NCBI GenBank assembly: GCA_024404095.1
Contig: JAKSQO010000001.1
Coordinates: 71,037 to 135,036 of the forward strand
DNA length: 64,000 nucleotides
From: Clostridia bacterium
GTDB lineage: Bacteria > Bacillota > Clostridia > Oscillospirales > Acutalibacteraceae
Direction of reading: 5' to 3'
The stretch's first letter is position 1. Every line of letters starts with the position of its first letter. Below are positions 7,675 through 16,453 of this stretch, one piece after another. The notes beneath the pieces were generated by a model. The model worked only from the letters and a program-made list of their open reading frames with translations, was not told the origin of the DNA and did no database searches. A program made the translations under genes and the position numbers.

Positions 7675-7703
7675 TTGACAAGTGAACATTTGTTCGATAT
7701 AAT
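7675..7703 (+). promoter_or_regulatory. SOS promoter of the Y-family polymerase operon
   Basis: -35 TTGACA (7675-7680), exactly 17 bases, -10 TATAAT (7698-7703): a full-consensus sigma-A promoter. The spacer holds a LexA box, as expected for a strong promoter kept off by a repressor. Confidence 0.92.
7684..7695. promoter_or_regulatory. LexA (DinR) operator
   Basis: The sequence GAACATTTGTTC matches the Gram-positive SOS box GAAC-N4-GTTC exactly and lies wholly between the -35 and -10 boxes. LexA bound here would block RNA polymerase. Damage-dependent induction is the expected regulation of the three genes that follow. Confidence 0.9.
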
Positions 7704-7721
7704 ATACACGGAGGTGAAAGA

Positions 7722-9251
7722 ATGGCTGAAAAAGAACGTATATATGCTGCGATTGACTTAAAGTCATTCTACGCCTCGGTAGAATGTGTCAGCCGTGGTC
7801 TTGATCCGCTTAATACAAATCTTGTTGTCGCTGACGAAAGCCGTACAGAGAAAACAATCTGTCTTGCTGTTTCGCCGTCATTAAAAGCTTACGGCATACC
7901 CGGAAGAGCAAGGCTTTTTGAGGTTATTCAGAAGGTGCGGGAGGTCAATGCGGTAAGACGTATGAACGCTCCTGACAGGAAGCTGACTGAAAAATCGTAT
8001 TTTGCCGATGAACTGAACGCCTCCCCCGAGCTTGAGCTGTCCTACATTGCCGCTCAGCCGAGGATGTCGCTGTATATGGAATACAGTACTAAAATATATA
8101 ACATTTACCTCAAATATATCGCTCCCGAGGATATCCACGTCTACTCCGTTGATGAGGTTTTTATGGAGCTTACCCCCTATCTCAAAACCTATAAAATGTC
8201 TCCGCGTGAGCTTGTGAGCACCATTGTAAAGGATGTATACGAAACTACCGACATCACCGCAACCGCAGGCATTGGTACAAACCTGTATCTTTGCAAAATC
8301 GCAATGGATATCATGGCAAAGAAAACCGCCCCCGACGAAAACGGAGTTCGAATCGCTGAGCTTAATGAAATGAGCTACCGCCGTCAGCTGTGGGATCACC
8401 GTCCGCTTACCGACTTTTGGCGCATAGGCAAGGGATACGCAAAAAAGCTTGAAAGCTACGGAATGTATACAATGGGCGATGTTGCGCGATGTTCGCTCGG
8501 AAACGACGGAGAGTTTTACAGCGAAAATCTGCTTTACCGCCTGTTCGGGGTTAATGCCGAGCTGCTTATCGACCACGCGTGGGGCTGGGAGCCGTGCACA
8601 ATCGCCGACATCAAGGCATACAAGCCGACCACCAACAGCCTGAGCATAGGTCAGGTACTTAAGTGCCCGTATGATTTTCAGAAAGCACGGCTTATTGTAC
8701 GTGAAATGGCGGAGCTTCTTGTTCTTGACCTTGTCAAAAAAGGTCTCGTTACTGACCAGATTGTTCTGACTGTCGGCTATGACATCGAGTGTCTTTCCAA
8801 CAGGGAAATACGGCAGAAATACACAGGCGAGATTACAGCCGACTACTATGGGCGCAAGGTTCCGAAAGCAGCTCACGGTTCACGCAATCTGACACGCCAT
8901 ATGTCCTCAACAAAGATAATTGTAAACGAGTTTGTCGAGCTGTTTGACAGCATTGTCAACCCCGATCTGCTTGTCAGACGTATGTATGTTGTCGCAAATC
9001 ACGTTCTGCGTGAAAAGGATGTCGATGCCTCCCCTGCTTATGAGCAGCTCAATCTGTTCACGGACAGCGAGGAGCAGATAAAAAAACGTGAGGCTGAGGA
9101 GCTGGCTCTGAACAAAGAGAAAAAGCTGCAAAAAGCGATAATCAAGCTTGAAAGCAAATACGGAAAGAATGCCGTCCTGAAAGGAATGAATCTTCAGGAG
9201 GGCGCAACGTCAATAGAACGCAACGGACAAATCGGAGGTCACAAGGCGTGA
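7722..9251 (+). CDS. Y-family translesion DNA polymerase, UvrX/UmuC-like
   Basis: 509 residues. Palm-domain motifs are clear: D12 in AIDLKSFYASVEC and the D144-E145 pair in YSVDEVFMEL, which bind the two catalytic metals. Thumb and little-finger regions follow (PLTDFWRIGKGYAKKLESYG is the helix-hairpin-helix area). The length and the basic C-terminus (KKLQKAIIKLESKYG) fit the UvrX/YqjW group of Gram-positive UV-damage polymerases rather than plain DinB. It has GGAGGTG at the start and is driven by the LexA-controlled promoter. It overlaps the following yolD-like gene by 4 bases. Confidence 0.93.
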   Translation: MAEKERIYAAIDLKSFYASVECVSRGLDPLNTNLVVADESRTEKTICLAVSPSLKAYGIPGRARLFEVIQKVREVNAVRRMNAPDRKLTEKSYFADELNASPELELSYIAAQPRMSLYMEYSTKIYNIYLKYIAPEDIHVYSVDEVFMELTPYLKTYKMSPRELVSTIVKDVYETTDITATAGIGTNLYLCKIAMDIMAKKTAPDENGVRIAELNEMSYRRQLWDHRPLTDFWRIGKGYAKKLESYGMYTMGDVARCSLGNDGEFYSENLLYRLFGVNAELLIDHAWGWEPCTIADIKAYKPTTNSLSIGQVLKCPYDFQKARLIVREMAELLVLDLVKKGLVTDQIVLTVGYDIECLSNREIRQKYTGEITADYYGRKVPKAAHGSRNLTRHMSSTKIIVNEFVELFDSIVNPDLLVRRMYVVANHVLREKDVDASPAYEQLNLFTDSEEQIKKREAEELALNKEKKLQKAIIKLESKYGKNAVLKGMNLQEGATSIERNGQIGGHKA

Positions 9252-9706
9252 ACAAACTTTATGATATACCCGTAAACAATTATATAAATCCATACTTTGA
9301 TATACTCAAAACCGAACGGCATATAACATCACGTGCTCATATGACAAATTACAACCGCGCCGCGCAGTTTGCACCGTTTGCGGCTCTGAGCGGATACGGA
9401 GAGGCTATAAACGAAACCGCACGGCTTACCGACAGAAAAATCGAGCTTGACGAGGATGAAAAGGAAAAGCTCGACCGAAAGCTCTCGGAGCTTGTTGCCG
9501 TACTGCATAATAGACCCGCTGTAAGAGTAACTTATTTCATCCCCGACCCGTGGAAGGACGGCGGAAAGTATGTTACAGTTGACAGACTGCTCAAAAAGAT
9601 AGATAATATCAATCGAAAAATGATTTTTACAGACGGAACAGAAATTGAAGCAGACAACGTATTTTCAATTGAAAAAGCTCCGCTGAATAACGAATCGGAT
9701 GGTTAA
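9248..9706 (+). CDS. YolD-like protein
   Basis: 152 residues. The GTG start overlaps the polymerase stop (GTGA), with GGAGG 9 bases upstream. The motif MTNYNRAAQFAPFAAL is typical of the YolD-like family, which is regularly encoded next to UvrX-type polymerases and is thought to be a polymerase accessory or regulatory subunit, analogous to UmuD. A helical charged middle (KIELDEDEKEKLDRKLSEL) is followed by a beta-rich part. It is translationally coupled to the polymerase, which points to a stoichiometric partner. Confidence 0.85.
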   Translation: MNKLYDIPVNNYINPYFDILKTERHITSRAHMTNYNRAAQFAPFAALSGYGEAINETARLTDRKIELDEDEKEKLDRKLSELVAVLHNRPAVRVTYFIPDPWKDGGKYVTVDRLLKKIDNINRKMIFTDGTEIEADNVFSIEKAPLNNESDG

Positions 9707-9709
9707 AAA

Positions 9710-10177
9710 ATGAAAACAGAACTTTATAATCAGGCTTTCGCAATACTCGGAAGCTTTACTCCGCTCAAAGCAGACTGCGGTCAGCTCTGCGGACAGAGCT
9801 GTTGTAAGGGTGACGAGAAAACAGGTATGCTCCTTTTTCCCGAAGAGGAAACCACGCTCAAGGTAATTGAATCAGATGGCAGACGGCTTGCTGTGTGTGA
9901 CGGCAGATGCAACAGAAGTGAAAGACCGCTAAGCTGTCGGATATTTCCGTTTTTCCCTGTCAGAATAAACGGTCGTGTGCGTGCAGTACCCGACCTCAGA
10001 GGAATAAATATCTGCCCTATGCTTGCACGCCTCGACGAAATAAAATTCAGCCGCCGTTTCCTGAGACGTGTAGAAAGAGTCGGTGAGTTGCTTTATTCAG
10101 ACCCTGAATGTGCGGAATTTATGCAGGAAATCGCAGAGGAAATCAGCGAAATTGAAATGATAAACAGAATTATATAA
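9710..10177 (+). CDS. Cysteine-cluster protein in the SOS operon (possible metal binder)
   Basis: 155 residues, 3 bases after the yolD-like stop. Cysteines are concentrated in CGQLCGQSCCKG near the N-terminus, then CDGRCNRSERPLSCRIFP and a late NICPM. The spacing recalls CxxCxxCC iron/zinc-binding proteins (YkgJ type), but I cannot place it in a named family with certainty. There is no signal peptide. The start ATG lacks a strong ribosome site, so translation probably relies on coupling with the gene before it. Its place as third gene of a LexA-controlled operon suggests a damage-linked role, which is inference. Confidence 0.75.
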   Translation: MKTELYNQAFAILGSFTPLKADCGQLCGQSCCKGDEKTGMLLFPEEETTLKVIESDGRRLAVCDGRCNRSERPLSCRIFPFFPVRINGRVRAVPDLRGINICPMLARLDEIKFSRRFLRRVERVGELLYSDPECAEFMQEIAEEISEIEMINRII

Positions 10178-10236
10178 AAGATTCGCTTTGTTTAAAATGA
10201 CATAAAACAACATCTCAAAACAGTTGATTTTGCAAA

Positions 10237-10265
10237 TTGAAAAACAATTCATATTATATTATAAT
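10237..10265 (+). promoter_or_regulatory. Promoter of the secreted metallophosphoesterase gene
   Basis: -35 TTGAAA (10237-10242), 17 bases, -10 TATAAT (10260-10265), 29 bases before the ATG at 10295. Strong boxes. No SOS box is present, so this gene is probably separate from the SOS operon, although I see no clear terminator between them. Confidence 0.75.
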
Positions 10266-10294
10266 ATTCACATTAAACGTAAAGGAATGATTTT

Positions 10295-11293
10295 ATGTTA
10301 TCTTTCATTGTAAAGGCGGCACGAATTCTTATCAGTGCTGTGCTCGCACTTACAACAATTTTTTCACCTGTCACAGGCAAAAAGCTTCAGAAAATTAAGC
10401 ATTACAAGGATGACTGCAAAGTAAGTATCGGCGTAATTTCCGACACACATCTTAAGGATAACTTCATCCGTCTGGGTATGCTCGAATTCGGTCTCCTTGA
10501 TATGTCCAAGGCTAAGGACAGACTTGACGCTGTCGTTTTTGACGGCGATATCACCGACCACGGTTATATTGAACATTGGGAAGGCTTTGCAAAAACAATG
10601 TCAAAGTATGACATTGCCGACCAGACAATTCTTGTTGCAGGCAACCATGACACATGGGGTCCCGACAGAGATAACATCGAAACCGTCAAGCAGACTTTCA
10701 TTGATTACAATAAAAAGGTAAGCGACAGAGATATTAACGGAATGTATTACACGACCAATGTCAAGGGTTATCCTGTAATTGTTCTCGGAAGTGAAGAAGA
10801 TCACACATCAGCTACAATTTCTCAGACACAGATTGACTGGTTCGCAGCAGAAATGGAAAAGGCTTCAAAGACAGGACTTCCGATTTTCGTATTTCTTCAT
10901 CAGTCAATCAACGGCACACACGGTCTTCCCTATAACTGGGGATTGGATGAGACTGACCCCTATGATGAGGGCGGCATCGGCGAAGCATCTGACGACATTC
11001 TTCACATCATCGAAAAGTACAACAACGTGTTCTACATAAGCGGTCATATTCACGCAGGACTTTCTAATGAAAAGAGTCACAGCTTCTATACATCAGTTGA
11101 GAAGCATGACGGCTACACTCTTATAAATGTCCCCTGCTATGAATATCCCGATGTTCAGCGCGGCAACTATCCCAATAACGGCACAGGCTACGTTATTGAG
11201 GTTTATGAAAACGAGGTTATGCTCCGTGCGAGAAACTTCTCCACAGGCCGTTGGCTCACAAGATATGACGAAACAATCGAGCTGATTAAATAA
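10295..11293 (+). CDS. Calcineurin-like metallophosphoesterase, exported
   Basis: 332 residues. A hydrophobic N-terminus (residues 1-28, ending near SPVTG) looks like a signal peptide or anchor. The metallophosphatase motifs are in order: SDTH, FDGDITDHG, AGNHDTW, FLHQS and SGHIHAG; together these bind two metals. The class hydrolyses phosphomonoesters or diesters, and the substrate is not readable here. The start ATG follows AAAGGAATG. The gene is alone, with its own promoter, and ends at a terminator shared with the convergent glycosidase gene. Confidence 0.88.
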   Translation: MLSFIVKAARILISAVLALTTIFSPVTGKKLQKIKHYKDDCKVSIGVISDTHLKDNFIRLGMLEFGLLDMSKAKDRLDAVVFDGDITDHGYIEHWEGFAKTMSKYDIADQTILVAGNHDTWGPDRDNIETVKQTFIDYNKKVSDRDINGMYYTTNVKGYPVIVLGSEEDHTSATISQTQIDWFAAEMEKASKTGLPIFVFLHQSINGTHGLPYNWGLDETDPYDEGGIGEASDDILHIIEKYNNVFYISGHIHAGLSNEKSHSFYTSVEKHDGYTLINVPCYEYPDVQRGNYPNNGTGYVIEVYENEVMLRARNFSTGRWLTRYDETIELIK

Positions 11294-11306
11294 AGTCAAA
11301 TATAGC

Positions 11307-11344
11307 AAACAACAGGCTGTCGTAAATTTGACAGCCTGTTGTTT
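11307..11344. terminator. Bidirectional terminator between convergent genes
   Basis: A 15-bp stem (11307-11321 with 11330-11344, core AACAACAGGCTGTC) and 8-base loop. Its A-rich left side and TTTT right side can serve both strands. It lies 13 bases past the phosphoesterase stop and touches the stop codon of the minus-strand glycosidase gene. Confidence 0.85.
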
Positions 11345-13557
11345 TATGCTTTTCCGCTGATAATGCGGTTCTTTTTATTAAGTCCGTAGCAGTTTACGGT
11401 CGAACCCGGAACAGCAACACAGTCAATAATCGGTGACGGAACAGTCGAAATAATCGCTGTCTCACCCTTTTTTAGCTCGACATCATAAATGCCGAAATTA
11501 GTTCTTGTAAATGTAACATTTGAAAATTCGGGATAATTTGCAAATGTTGCCTTGAATCGGCAAGGCTTACCGAGATTAGATTTGATTGTAAGCCATTCAA
11601 GCTTTCCGCCAGTCAATCTTGCGCCAACCTCAAAGCCGTCATAGCAGAGAAGCCCGTCAAAGCAGATATTCTTCCACGCATCGGGAACAGCGGGGAAAAT
11701 ATCTATATAGCCGTTGTGACTTTGAATCAGCATTTCAATTATTGCAGTTGCGGCTGACGGCGGTGTTTCAATAACCGGATTACCGTCTTCGTGATACATT
11801 GTGTTTGGCTGAATAAAGCCTTTCCACAGATTTTCAAGATGAGTAAGAGCCTTGTTTCCGTTGTGAAGCATGGCATACATTGAAGCCGCACCCGACTGTG
11901 AATATCCGAGAAGCGCTTCTTTTTTGCTCTGCCAGTAAAGAATTGATTTTTCAACAAGCTCTCTTTCCTTGGGATTATTCTCATTAAGAACATGGAGTGG
12001 ATAGAACGCGAGCAGGTGTGAATAATGTCTGTGTGAGGTTGCATACGGAGTTTTGCCGGCAATAAACATTCCCTCAGCATCCGAGTGAGGATAATCAACA
12101 AGATTTCGAAGAATTCTTGCCCACATATCGCTGTCGACGTCATCTGCGCCGAGGATTTCCGTTATTTCGAGAAGCGTCTTACATCCCCAGCGAAGAAGGG
12201 ATAAATCATAGTTAACGTCCTCGGAATCCGATTTTTCATACTCAGGTGAAAGCGTAGCTCTCAGATGAAATTTACCAAGCAGGTCAGCCTCAAGGAAGTA
12301 AGAGTAGAACTTGACAGCACGCTTTAAAAGCGGATAAACAATGCTTCTTATAAGCTCCTCGTTACCTGTTATGCGGTATTCCTGCCAGATATAGAACAAA
12401 GTCCAGATAAGATTTCCCGCTTCACGCTCTCTGTTCGGAGCGTCAAGATTACCCGGCTCGGTAACAGGCGCATACAAGGATGAAGTTGTATATCTGCCGA
12501 GTGCAGCGCAGTCAACCCTGTATTTCTCGGGCACATTGTCAATCAGCTGTTGAGTATTGTTTCTCAGCGCATTATTAACACAATGTGCAATATCAATATG
12601 ATTTGTCACATAGAGCGGAGAAATAGTAAGCTCAACATTGAGATTCCACCAGCCGCCCGGCCAGCGTGTGATATCAGACAGCCACGGACCGCAGGTATCG
12701 TAAGGACGTCCGTTTTCACGGCTTGCACACGCAAGCTTATAAAGCTGAATGTATACAAAGCTTTCATACACACCGTTGTCTATTGTAATAAAGCTCTTTG
12801 AGAAATAGCCGTTCCACCATTTTATATGGCGGTCAGTCAGCGATTCACAGTTTACAACAGCATTTTTAAGAAGTCTCAACCCATCGGGAGCGACAGCCTT
12901 CAGGTCATTTCCCTGATTGATTCCGACAAAGAACTTGCTGTCTGCATCAGTAAATGAAACACAATATCCGCCTCCGCAGTAATAAGGCTGGAGATATGCA
13001 TTCATATTGTTATGAGTAAACATTCTTGAAGGTCTTGCTCTGCCGTATTTTTTGTAAGCCGTCTCATCGTCAATAACACCTAAATTATAACGAGGACTTT
13101 CAGCGATTGACGGTATGTAAGTAAATGAGATTTTCTCCCAAGCCGACTCCTTGTGTTCCATAACCATACAATCGGTATCATTGAAAACCATACAGTTGAT
13201 TTCCACCTTGCCGCTTGTTGTGCTGATTTCTCCGAAAACACGTGCATTGTATATATCAAGTCTTAAATCAACAGCTGTAACCGTTCCGTCAAATGAGACA
13301 GCTATCTTACCGACAGGAAGTCTCGGTGTCAGGTACATCTGATCGTCATGGGAGCCGTAAATCGGTCTGTTATCATAAACACATGTATGTCCGAGATTGA
13401 TAAAAAGCTGTTTGTTGTCCTCAGAAAAGCAGAGTGTTGTACCCATAAATCCGTTGCCGAGAAACGGAGCTTCATACCATATATGCGGTATTTCATTAAA
13501 TACAAGGTCATGTCGAGACATAAACCTGTCCATTGCAAGTTTGTTATACACCTGCAT
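11344..13557 (-). CDS. GH95-like glycoside hydrolase (alpha-L-fucosidase/galactosidase type)
   Basis: 737 residues, no signal peptide, so cytoplasmic. The N-terminal beta region has WYEAPFLGNGFMGTTL, equivalent to the 'lPLGNGrlGamv' start of GH95 enzymes. The (alpha/alpha)6 barrel region has PGGWWNLNVELTISP, HRHYSHLLAFYPL and IEMLIQSHNGYIDIFPAVP, matching conserved GH95 stretches in order. Members cleave terminal alpha-L-fucose or L-galactose. Linkage preference cannot be read, and the sequence looks divergent from secreted GH95 enzymes. GGAGGTG precedes the ATG at 13557 and a promoter lies at 13584-13612. No sugar transporter is adjacent; the nearest is at 34312-35793. Confidence 0.8.
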   Translation of the reverse strand: MQVYNKLAMDRFMSRHDLVFNEIPHIWYEAPFLGNGFMGTTLCFSEDNKQLFINLGHTCVYDNRPIYGSHDDQMYLTPRLPVGKIAVSFDGTVTAVDLRLDIYNARVFGEISTTSGKVEINCMVFNDTDCMVMEHKESAWEKISFTYIPSIAESPRYNLGVIDDETAYKKYGRARPSRMFTHNNMNAYLQPYYCGGGYCVSFTDADSKFFVGINQGNDLKAVAPDGLRLLKNAVVNCESLTDRHIKWWNGYFSKSFITIDNGVYESFVYIQLYKLACASRENGRPYDTCGPWLSDITRWPGGWWNLNVELTISPLYVTNHIDIAHCVNNALRNNTQQLIDNVPEKYRVDCAALGRYTTSSLYAPVTEPGNLDAPNREREAGNLIWTLFYIWQEYRITGNEELIRSIVYPLLKRAVKFYSYFLEADLLGKFHLRATLSPEYEKSDSEDVNYDLSLLRWGCKTLLEITEILGADDVDSDMWARILRNLVDYPHSDAEGMFIAGKTPYATSHRHYSHLLAFYPLHVLNENNPKERELVEKSILYWQSKKEALLGYSQSGAASMYAMLHNGNKALTHLENLWKGFIQPNTMYHEDGNPVIETPPSAATAIIEMLIQSHNGYIDIFPAVPDAWKNICFDGLLCYDGFEVGARLTGGKLEWLTIKSNLGKPCRFKATFANYPEFSNVTFTRTNFGIYDVELKKGETAIISTVPSPIIDCVAVPGSTVNCYGLNKKNRIISGKA

Positions 13558-13583
13558 GGCATCACCTCCAAAAAATCATAAAA

Positions 13584-13612
13584 ATTTTACCATAATAATT
13601 AAAACGGGTCAA
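13584..13612 (-). promoter_or_regulatory. Promoter of the GH95-like gene
   Basis: Minus strand: -35 TTGACC (13607-13612), 17-base spacer, -10 TAAAAT (13584-13589), about 27 bases upstream of the ATG. It is back to back with the metG promoter. Confidence 0.72.
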
Positions 13613-13630
13613 GGAATTAGCGATTTTTAC

Positions 13631-13658
13631 TTGATAAATTTTATAATAATGGTATAAT
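13631..13658 (+). promoter_or_regulatory. Promoter of metG-tatD
   Basis: -35 TTGATA (13631-13636), 16 bases, -10 TATAAT (13653-13658). The leader to the GTG start at 13712 is only about 47 bases, too short for a T-box, so no tRNA-sensing leader is seen. Confidence 0.72.
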
Positions 13659-13711
13659 ATTTTCATATGCTGTATATTGAACAGCTATGTGCAATGATAG
13701 GAGGAATCAAT

Positions 13712-15655
13712 GTGAATAAAGGAAAATATTATATTACAACCGCTATTGCATATACATCAAGAAAGCCCCATATCGGAAACACCTACGAAATCGTTATGAC
13801 TGACGCTCTTGCACGCTACAAGCGTATGCAGGGTTATGACGTTTTCTTCCAGACAGGAACTGACGAACACGGTCAGAAAATCGAGGAAATCGCCAAGGCG
13901 GCAGGTATAACTCCGAAGGAGCACGTTGACAAGGTTGCAGGCGAAATCAAGGAAATCTGCGACCTGCTCAATACAACCTACGATAAATTTATCCGTACAA
14001 CAGACCCGGATCACGAAAAAGTTATTCAGAAGATTTTCAAAAAGCTCTATGATCAGGGTGATATCTATAAGGGTCACTATGAGGGACTTTACTGCACACC
14101 GTGCGAATCATTCTGGACAGAGTCACAGCTTGTTGACGGCAAGTGCCCCGACTGCGGTCGTGAGGTAAAGCCAGCACAGGAGGAAGCATACTTCCTTAAG
14201 CTCTCAAAATATCAGAAGCAGCTTGAAGCATATATTGAAGAAAACGAAAACTTCATCTATCCCGAAAGCCGCAAAAAGGAAATGATAAACAACTTCATCA
14301 AGCCCGGTCTTCAGGATCTCTGCGTTTCACGTACATCCTTCAAATGGGGAATTCCCGTTGACTTTGACCCTGACCATGTAGTTTATGTCTGGCTCGACGC
14401 ACTGTCAAACTATATCACAGGTATCGGCTACGATCCCGACGGTTCATCCGATATGTATAAAAAATACTGGCCTGCTGATGTTCATATTATCGGCAAGGAT
14501 ATTGTTCGTTTCCATACAATTTACTGGCCGATTATGCTCATGGCACTCGGCGAGCCGCTTCCGAAGCAGGTATTCGGTCATCCGTGGCTCCTTTTCGGTG
14601 CGGACAAAATGTCAAAGTCACGCGGTAATGTTATTTACGCTGATGACCTTGTTAAGCTTTTCGGTGTTGACGCTGTCAGATATTATCTTCTCTCAGAGAT
14701 GCCTTACACCTCTGACGGTTCTATCACATACGAAACAATGATTGAGCGTTACAACTCTGACCTTGCGAACACACTCGGCAATCTCGTTAACCGAACAATC
14801 GCCATGACAAACAAATATTTTGACGGCAAGGTAATGTCCAATGACGCATACGAGCCTCTTGACGATGAGCTTAAAAATCTGGCAGTTGAAACAGTTAAAA
14901 AGGTTGATGAGCTTTTTGCTGAGTACCGTGTAAGCGATACTCTTGAAGCAATCTTCAATCTTGCAAAGAGATGCAACAAGTACATCGACGAAACAATGCC
15001 GTGGGCACTTGCCAAGGACGAAGCTAAGAAAGACAGACTCGGTGCGGTTCTTTACAATCTTCTTGAATCCATCCGATTCCTTGCCGTTCTTCTCACTCCT
15101 TTCATCCCCGAGACAGCAGAAAAGATTTTTGCTCAGCTCAATACAGAAATCAAGGATTATGACAGCCTTTCTGAGTTTGGCGCGCTCAAGGTCGGCGGTA
15201 CAGTAGGTAAGGCAGAGCCTCTCTTCGGCAGAATTGATGCAAAAGAGATGTTTGAAAAGATTGAAGAGATGCAGAAGGCTCAGATGGCTGAGGCTAAGAA
15301 AGAGGAAAAGCCCGAGATTGAGGGCCTTGCTCAGATTGGAATTGAGGATTTTGCAAAGGTTGAGCTTCGCGTAGCTGAAATCAAAGACTGCGAGCCAATT
15401 AAGAAGGCAAAGAAGCTTCTCAAACTTACACTTGATGACGGTACAGGAACTCCGAGAATTGTTGCAAGCGGTATTGCCAAGTGGTACAAGCCCGAGGATC
15501 TTATCGGTCACAAGGTAGTTGTTGTTGCTAACCTCAAGCCGGCTGTTCTTTGCGGTGTTGAGAGTAACGGTATGATTCTTGCAGGTGACTGCGGTGAGGA
15601 TGATGTTAAGGTAATCTTTGTTGACGGTATGCCCGCAGGTGCAAGAATAAGATGA
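13712..15655 (+). CDS. metG: Methionyl-tRNA synthetase
   Basis: 647 residues. It attaches methionine to tRNA-Met in the cytoplasm. The class I signatures are present: PHIGN (HIGH-type) near residue 19 and DKMSKSRGN (KMSKS). A four-cysteine zinc knuckle lies at CTPCESFW...CPDCG. The C-terminal ~100 residues (IGIEDFAKVELRVAEIKDCE and on) are the Trbp111/EMAP-type tRNA-binding domain, fused as in many Firmicutes. I choose the GTG at 13712 because AGGAGG lies 7 bases before it; an in-frame ATG at 13667 lies too close to the promoter and lacks a site. It overlaps tatD by 4 bases. Confidence 0.97.
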   Translation: MNKGKYYITTAIAYTSRKPHIGNTYEIVMTDALARYKRMQGYDVFFQTGTDEHGQKIEEIAKAAGITPKEHVDKVAGEIKEICDLLNTTYDKFIRTTDPDHEKVIQKIFKKLYDQGDIYKGHYEGLYCTPCESFWTESQLVDGKCPDCGREVKPAQEEAYFLKLSKYQKQLEAYIEENENFIYPESRKKEMINNFIKPGLQDLCVSRTSFKWGIPVDFDPDHVVYVWLDALSNYITGIGYDPDGSSDMYKKYWPADVHIIGKDIVRFHTIYWPIMLMALGEPLPKQVFGHPWLLFGADKMSKSRGNVIYADDLVKLFGVDAVRYYLLSEMPYTSDGSITYETMIERYNSDLANTLGNLVNRTIAMTNKYFDGKVMSNDAYEPLDDELKNLAVETVKKVDELFAEYRVSDTLEAIFNLAKRCNKYIDETMPWALAKDEAKKDRLGAVLYNLLESIRFLAVLLTPFIPETAEKIFAQLNTEIKDYDSLSEFGALKVGGTVGKAEPLFGRIDAKEMFEKIEEMQKAQMAEAKKEEKPEIEGLAQIGIEDFAKVELRVAEIKDCEPIKKAKKLLKLTLDDGTGTPRIVASGIAKWYKPEDLIGHKVVVVANLKPAVLCGVESNGMILAGDCGEDDVKVIFVDGMPAGARIR

Positions 15656-16419
15656 TTTACAGCAATATTTTTGATACACACGCACATTATTCAGACGAAA
15701 AATTTGATGAGGACAGAGATGAATTACTTTCATCCCTGCCCTCTTTGGGCGTTATTAACGTAATCAACTGCGGTTGCAGTCTGAAATCGTGCAAAGAAAG
15801 CATTGAGCTTTCCGAAAAATATGACTATTTCTACTGTGCGCTCGGTATTCATCCAAGTGACATAACTGAAGATTCTTACCGTGAGCTTGAACAGATAAAA
15901 GAGCTTTACTCATATAAAAAATGCGTTGCAATCGGTGAAATCGGACTTGAGTATCACTATGATTTTATTCCGAAGGAAATACAACTTGATATTTTTGAAA
16001 AACAGCTGATTCTTTCAAAGGAGCTTGACCTGCCAGTAATTGTTCACGACAGAGAGGCTCACGAGGACACTATGAATCTGCTGAAAAAATATCAGCCCAA
16101 AGGTGTAGTTCATTGCTTCTCGGGCAGCGTTGAAATGGCAAGAGAAGTGCTGAAGCTTGGAATGTATATCGGTCTCGGCGGCGCAGTCACATTCAAGAAC
16201 GCACGCAGGCCTCTTGAAGTAGCGGAAATGCTCCCGACCGACAGACTTCTGCTCGAAACCGACTGTCCGTATATGACGCCTGTGCCTTTCCGTGGCAAAA
16301 GAAATACCTCCGACCTTATTATATATACAGCCGAAAAACTTGCTGAGGTCAAAAAAACGGATACACAGGAGCTTATAAACAACGCAAATAATAACGCACG
16401 CGAATTATTTAATATATGA
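15652..16419 (+). CDS. tatD: TatD-family metal-dependent hydrolase/DNase
   Basis: 255 residues. TIM-barrel metallohydrolase of the TatD family, members of which act as 3'-5' exonucleases in DNA repair or quality control. Metal ligands are visible in order: THAH near residue 10, Glu in GEIGLEYHYD, His in VIVHDREAH, His in GVVHCFSGS and Asp in LLLETDCPYMTP. The ATG overlaps the metG stop (ATGA). The metG-tatD order is the usual one in Firmicutes, where it often precedes rnmV and ksgA; those are not here because the operon ends at the terminator 16428-16453. Confidence 0.94.
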   Translation: MIYSNIFDTHAHYSDEKFDEDRDELLSSLPSLGVINVINCGCSLKSCKESIELSEKYDYFYCALGIHPSDITEDSYRELEQIKELYSYKKCVAIGEIGLEYHYDFIPKEIQLDIFEKQLILSKELDLPVIVHDREAHEDTMNLLKKYQPKGVVHCFSGSVEMAREVLKLGMYIGLGGAVTFKNARRPLEVAEMLPTDRLLLETDCPYMTPVPFRGKRNTSDLIIYTAEKLAEVKKTDTQELINNANNNARELFNI

Positions 16420-16427
16420 AACAAAAA

Positions 16428-16453
16428 GGAGCAGTCACCTGCTCCCTTTTTTT
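16428..16453. terminator. Bidirectional terminator between tatD and the esterase gene
   Basis: Stem GGAGCAG / CTGCTCC (16428-16434, 16439-16445) with a TCAC loop. It is followed by C-TTTTTTT on the plus strand and preceded by AAAAA, so it also ends the minus-strand operon. It lies 8 bases past the tatD stop and at the esterase stop. Confidence 0.9.

Noticed and set aside
7881..8876. A 331-codon open frame opposite the Y-family polymerase gene
   Set aside because: Antisense shadow of a gene with intact catalytic motifs; no ribosome site or promoter.
13659..13711. T-box riboswitch in front of metG
   Set aside because: The leader from the promoter to the start is about 50 bases, far too short for a T-box, and no specifier loop or terminator is present.
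14693..15733. A 346-codon open frame on the minus strand opposite metG
   Set aside because: It lies antisense to a clearly real synthetase gene; its product is Cys/Leu/Lys-rich without family resemblance and has no ribosome site.
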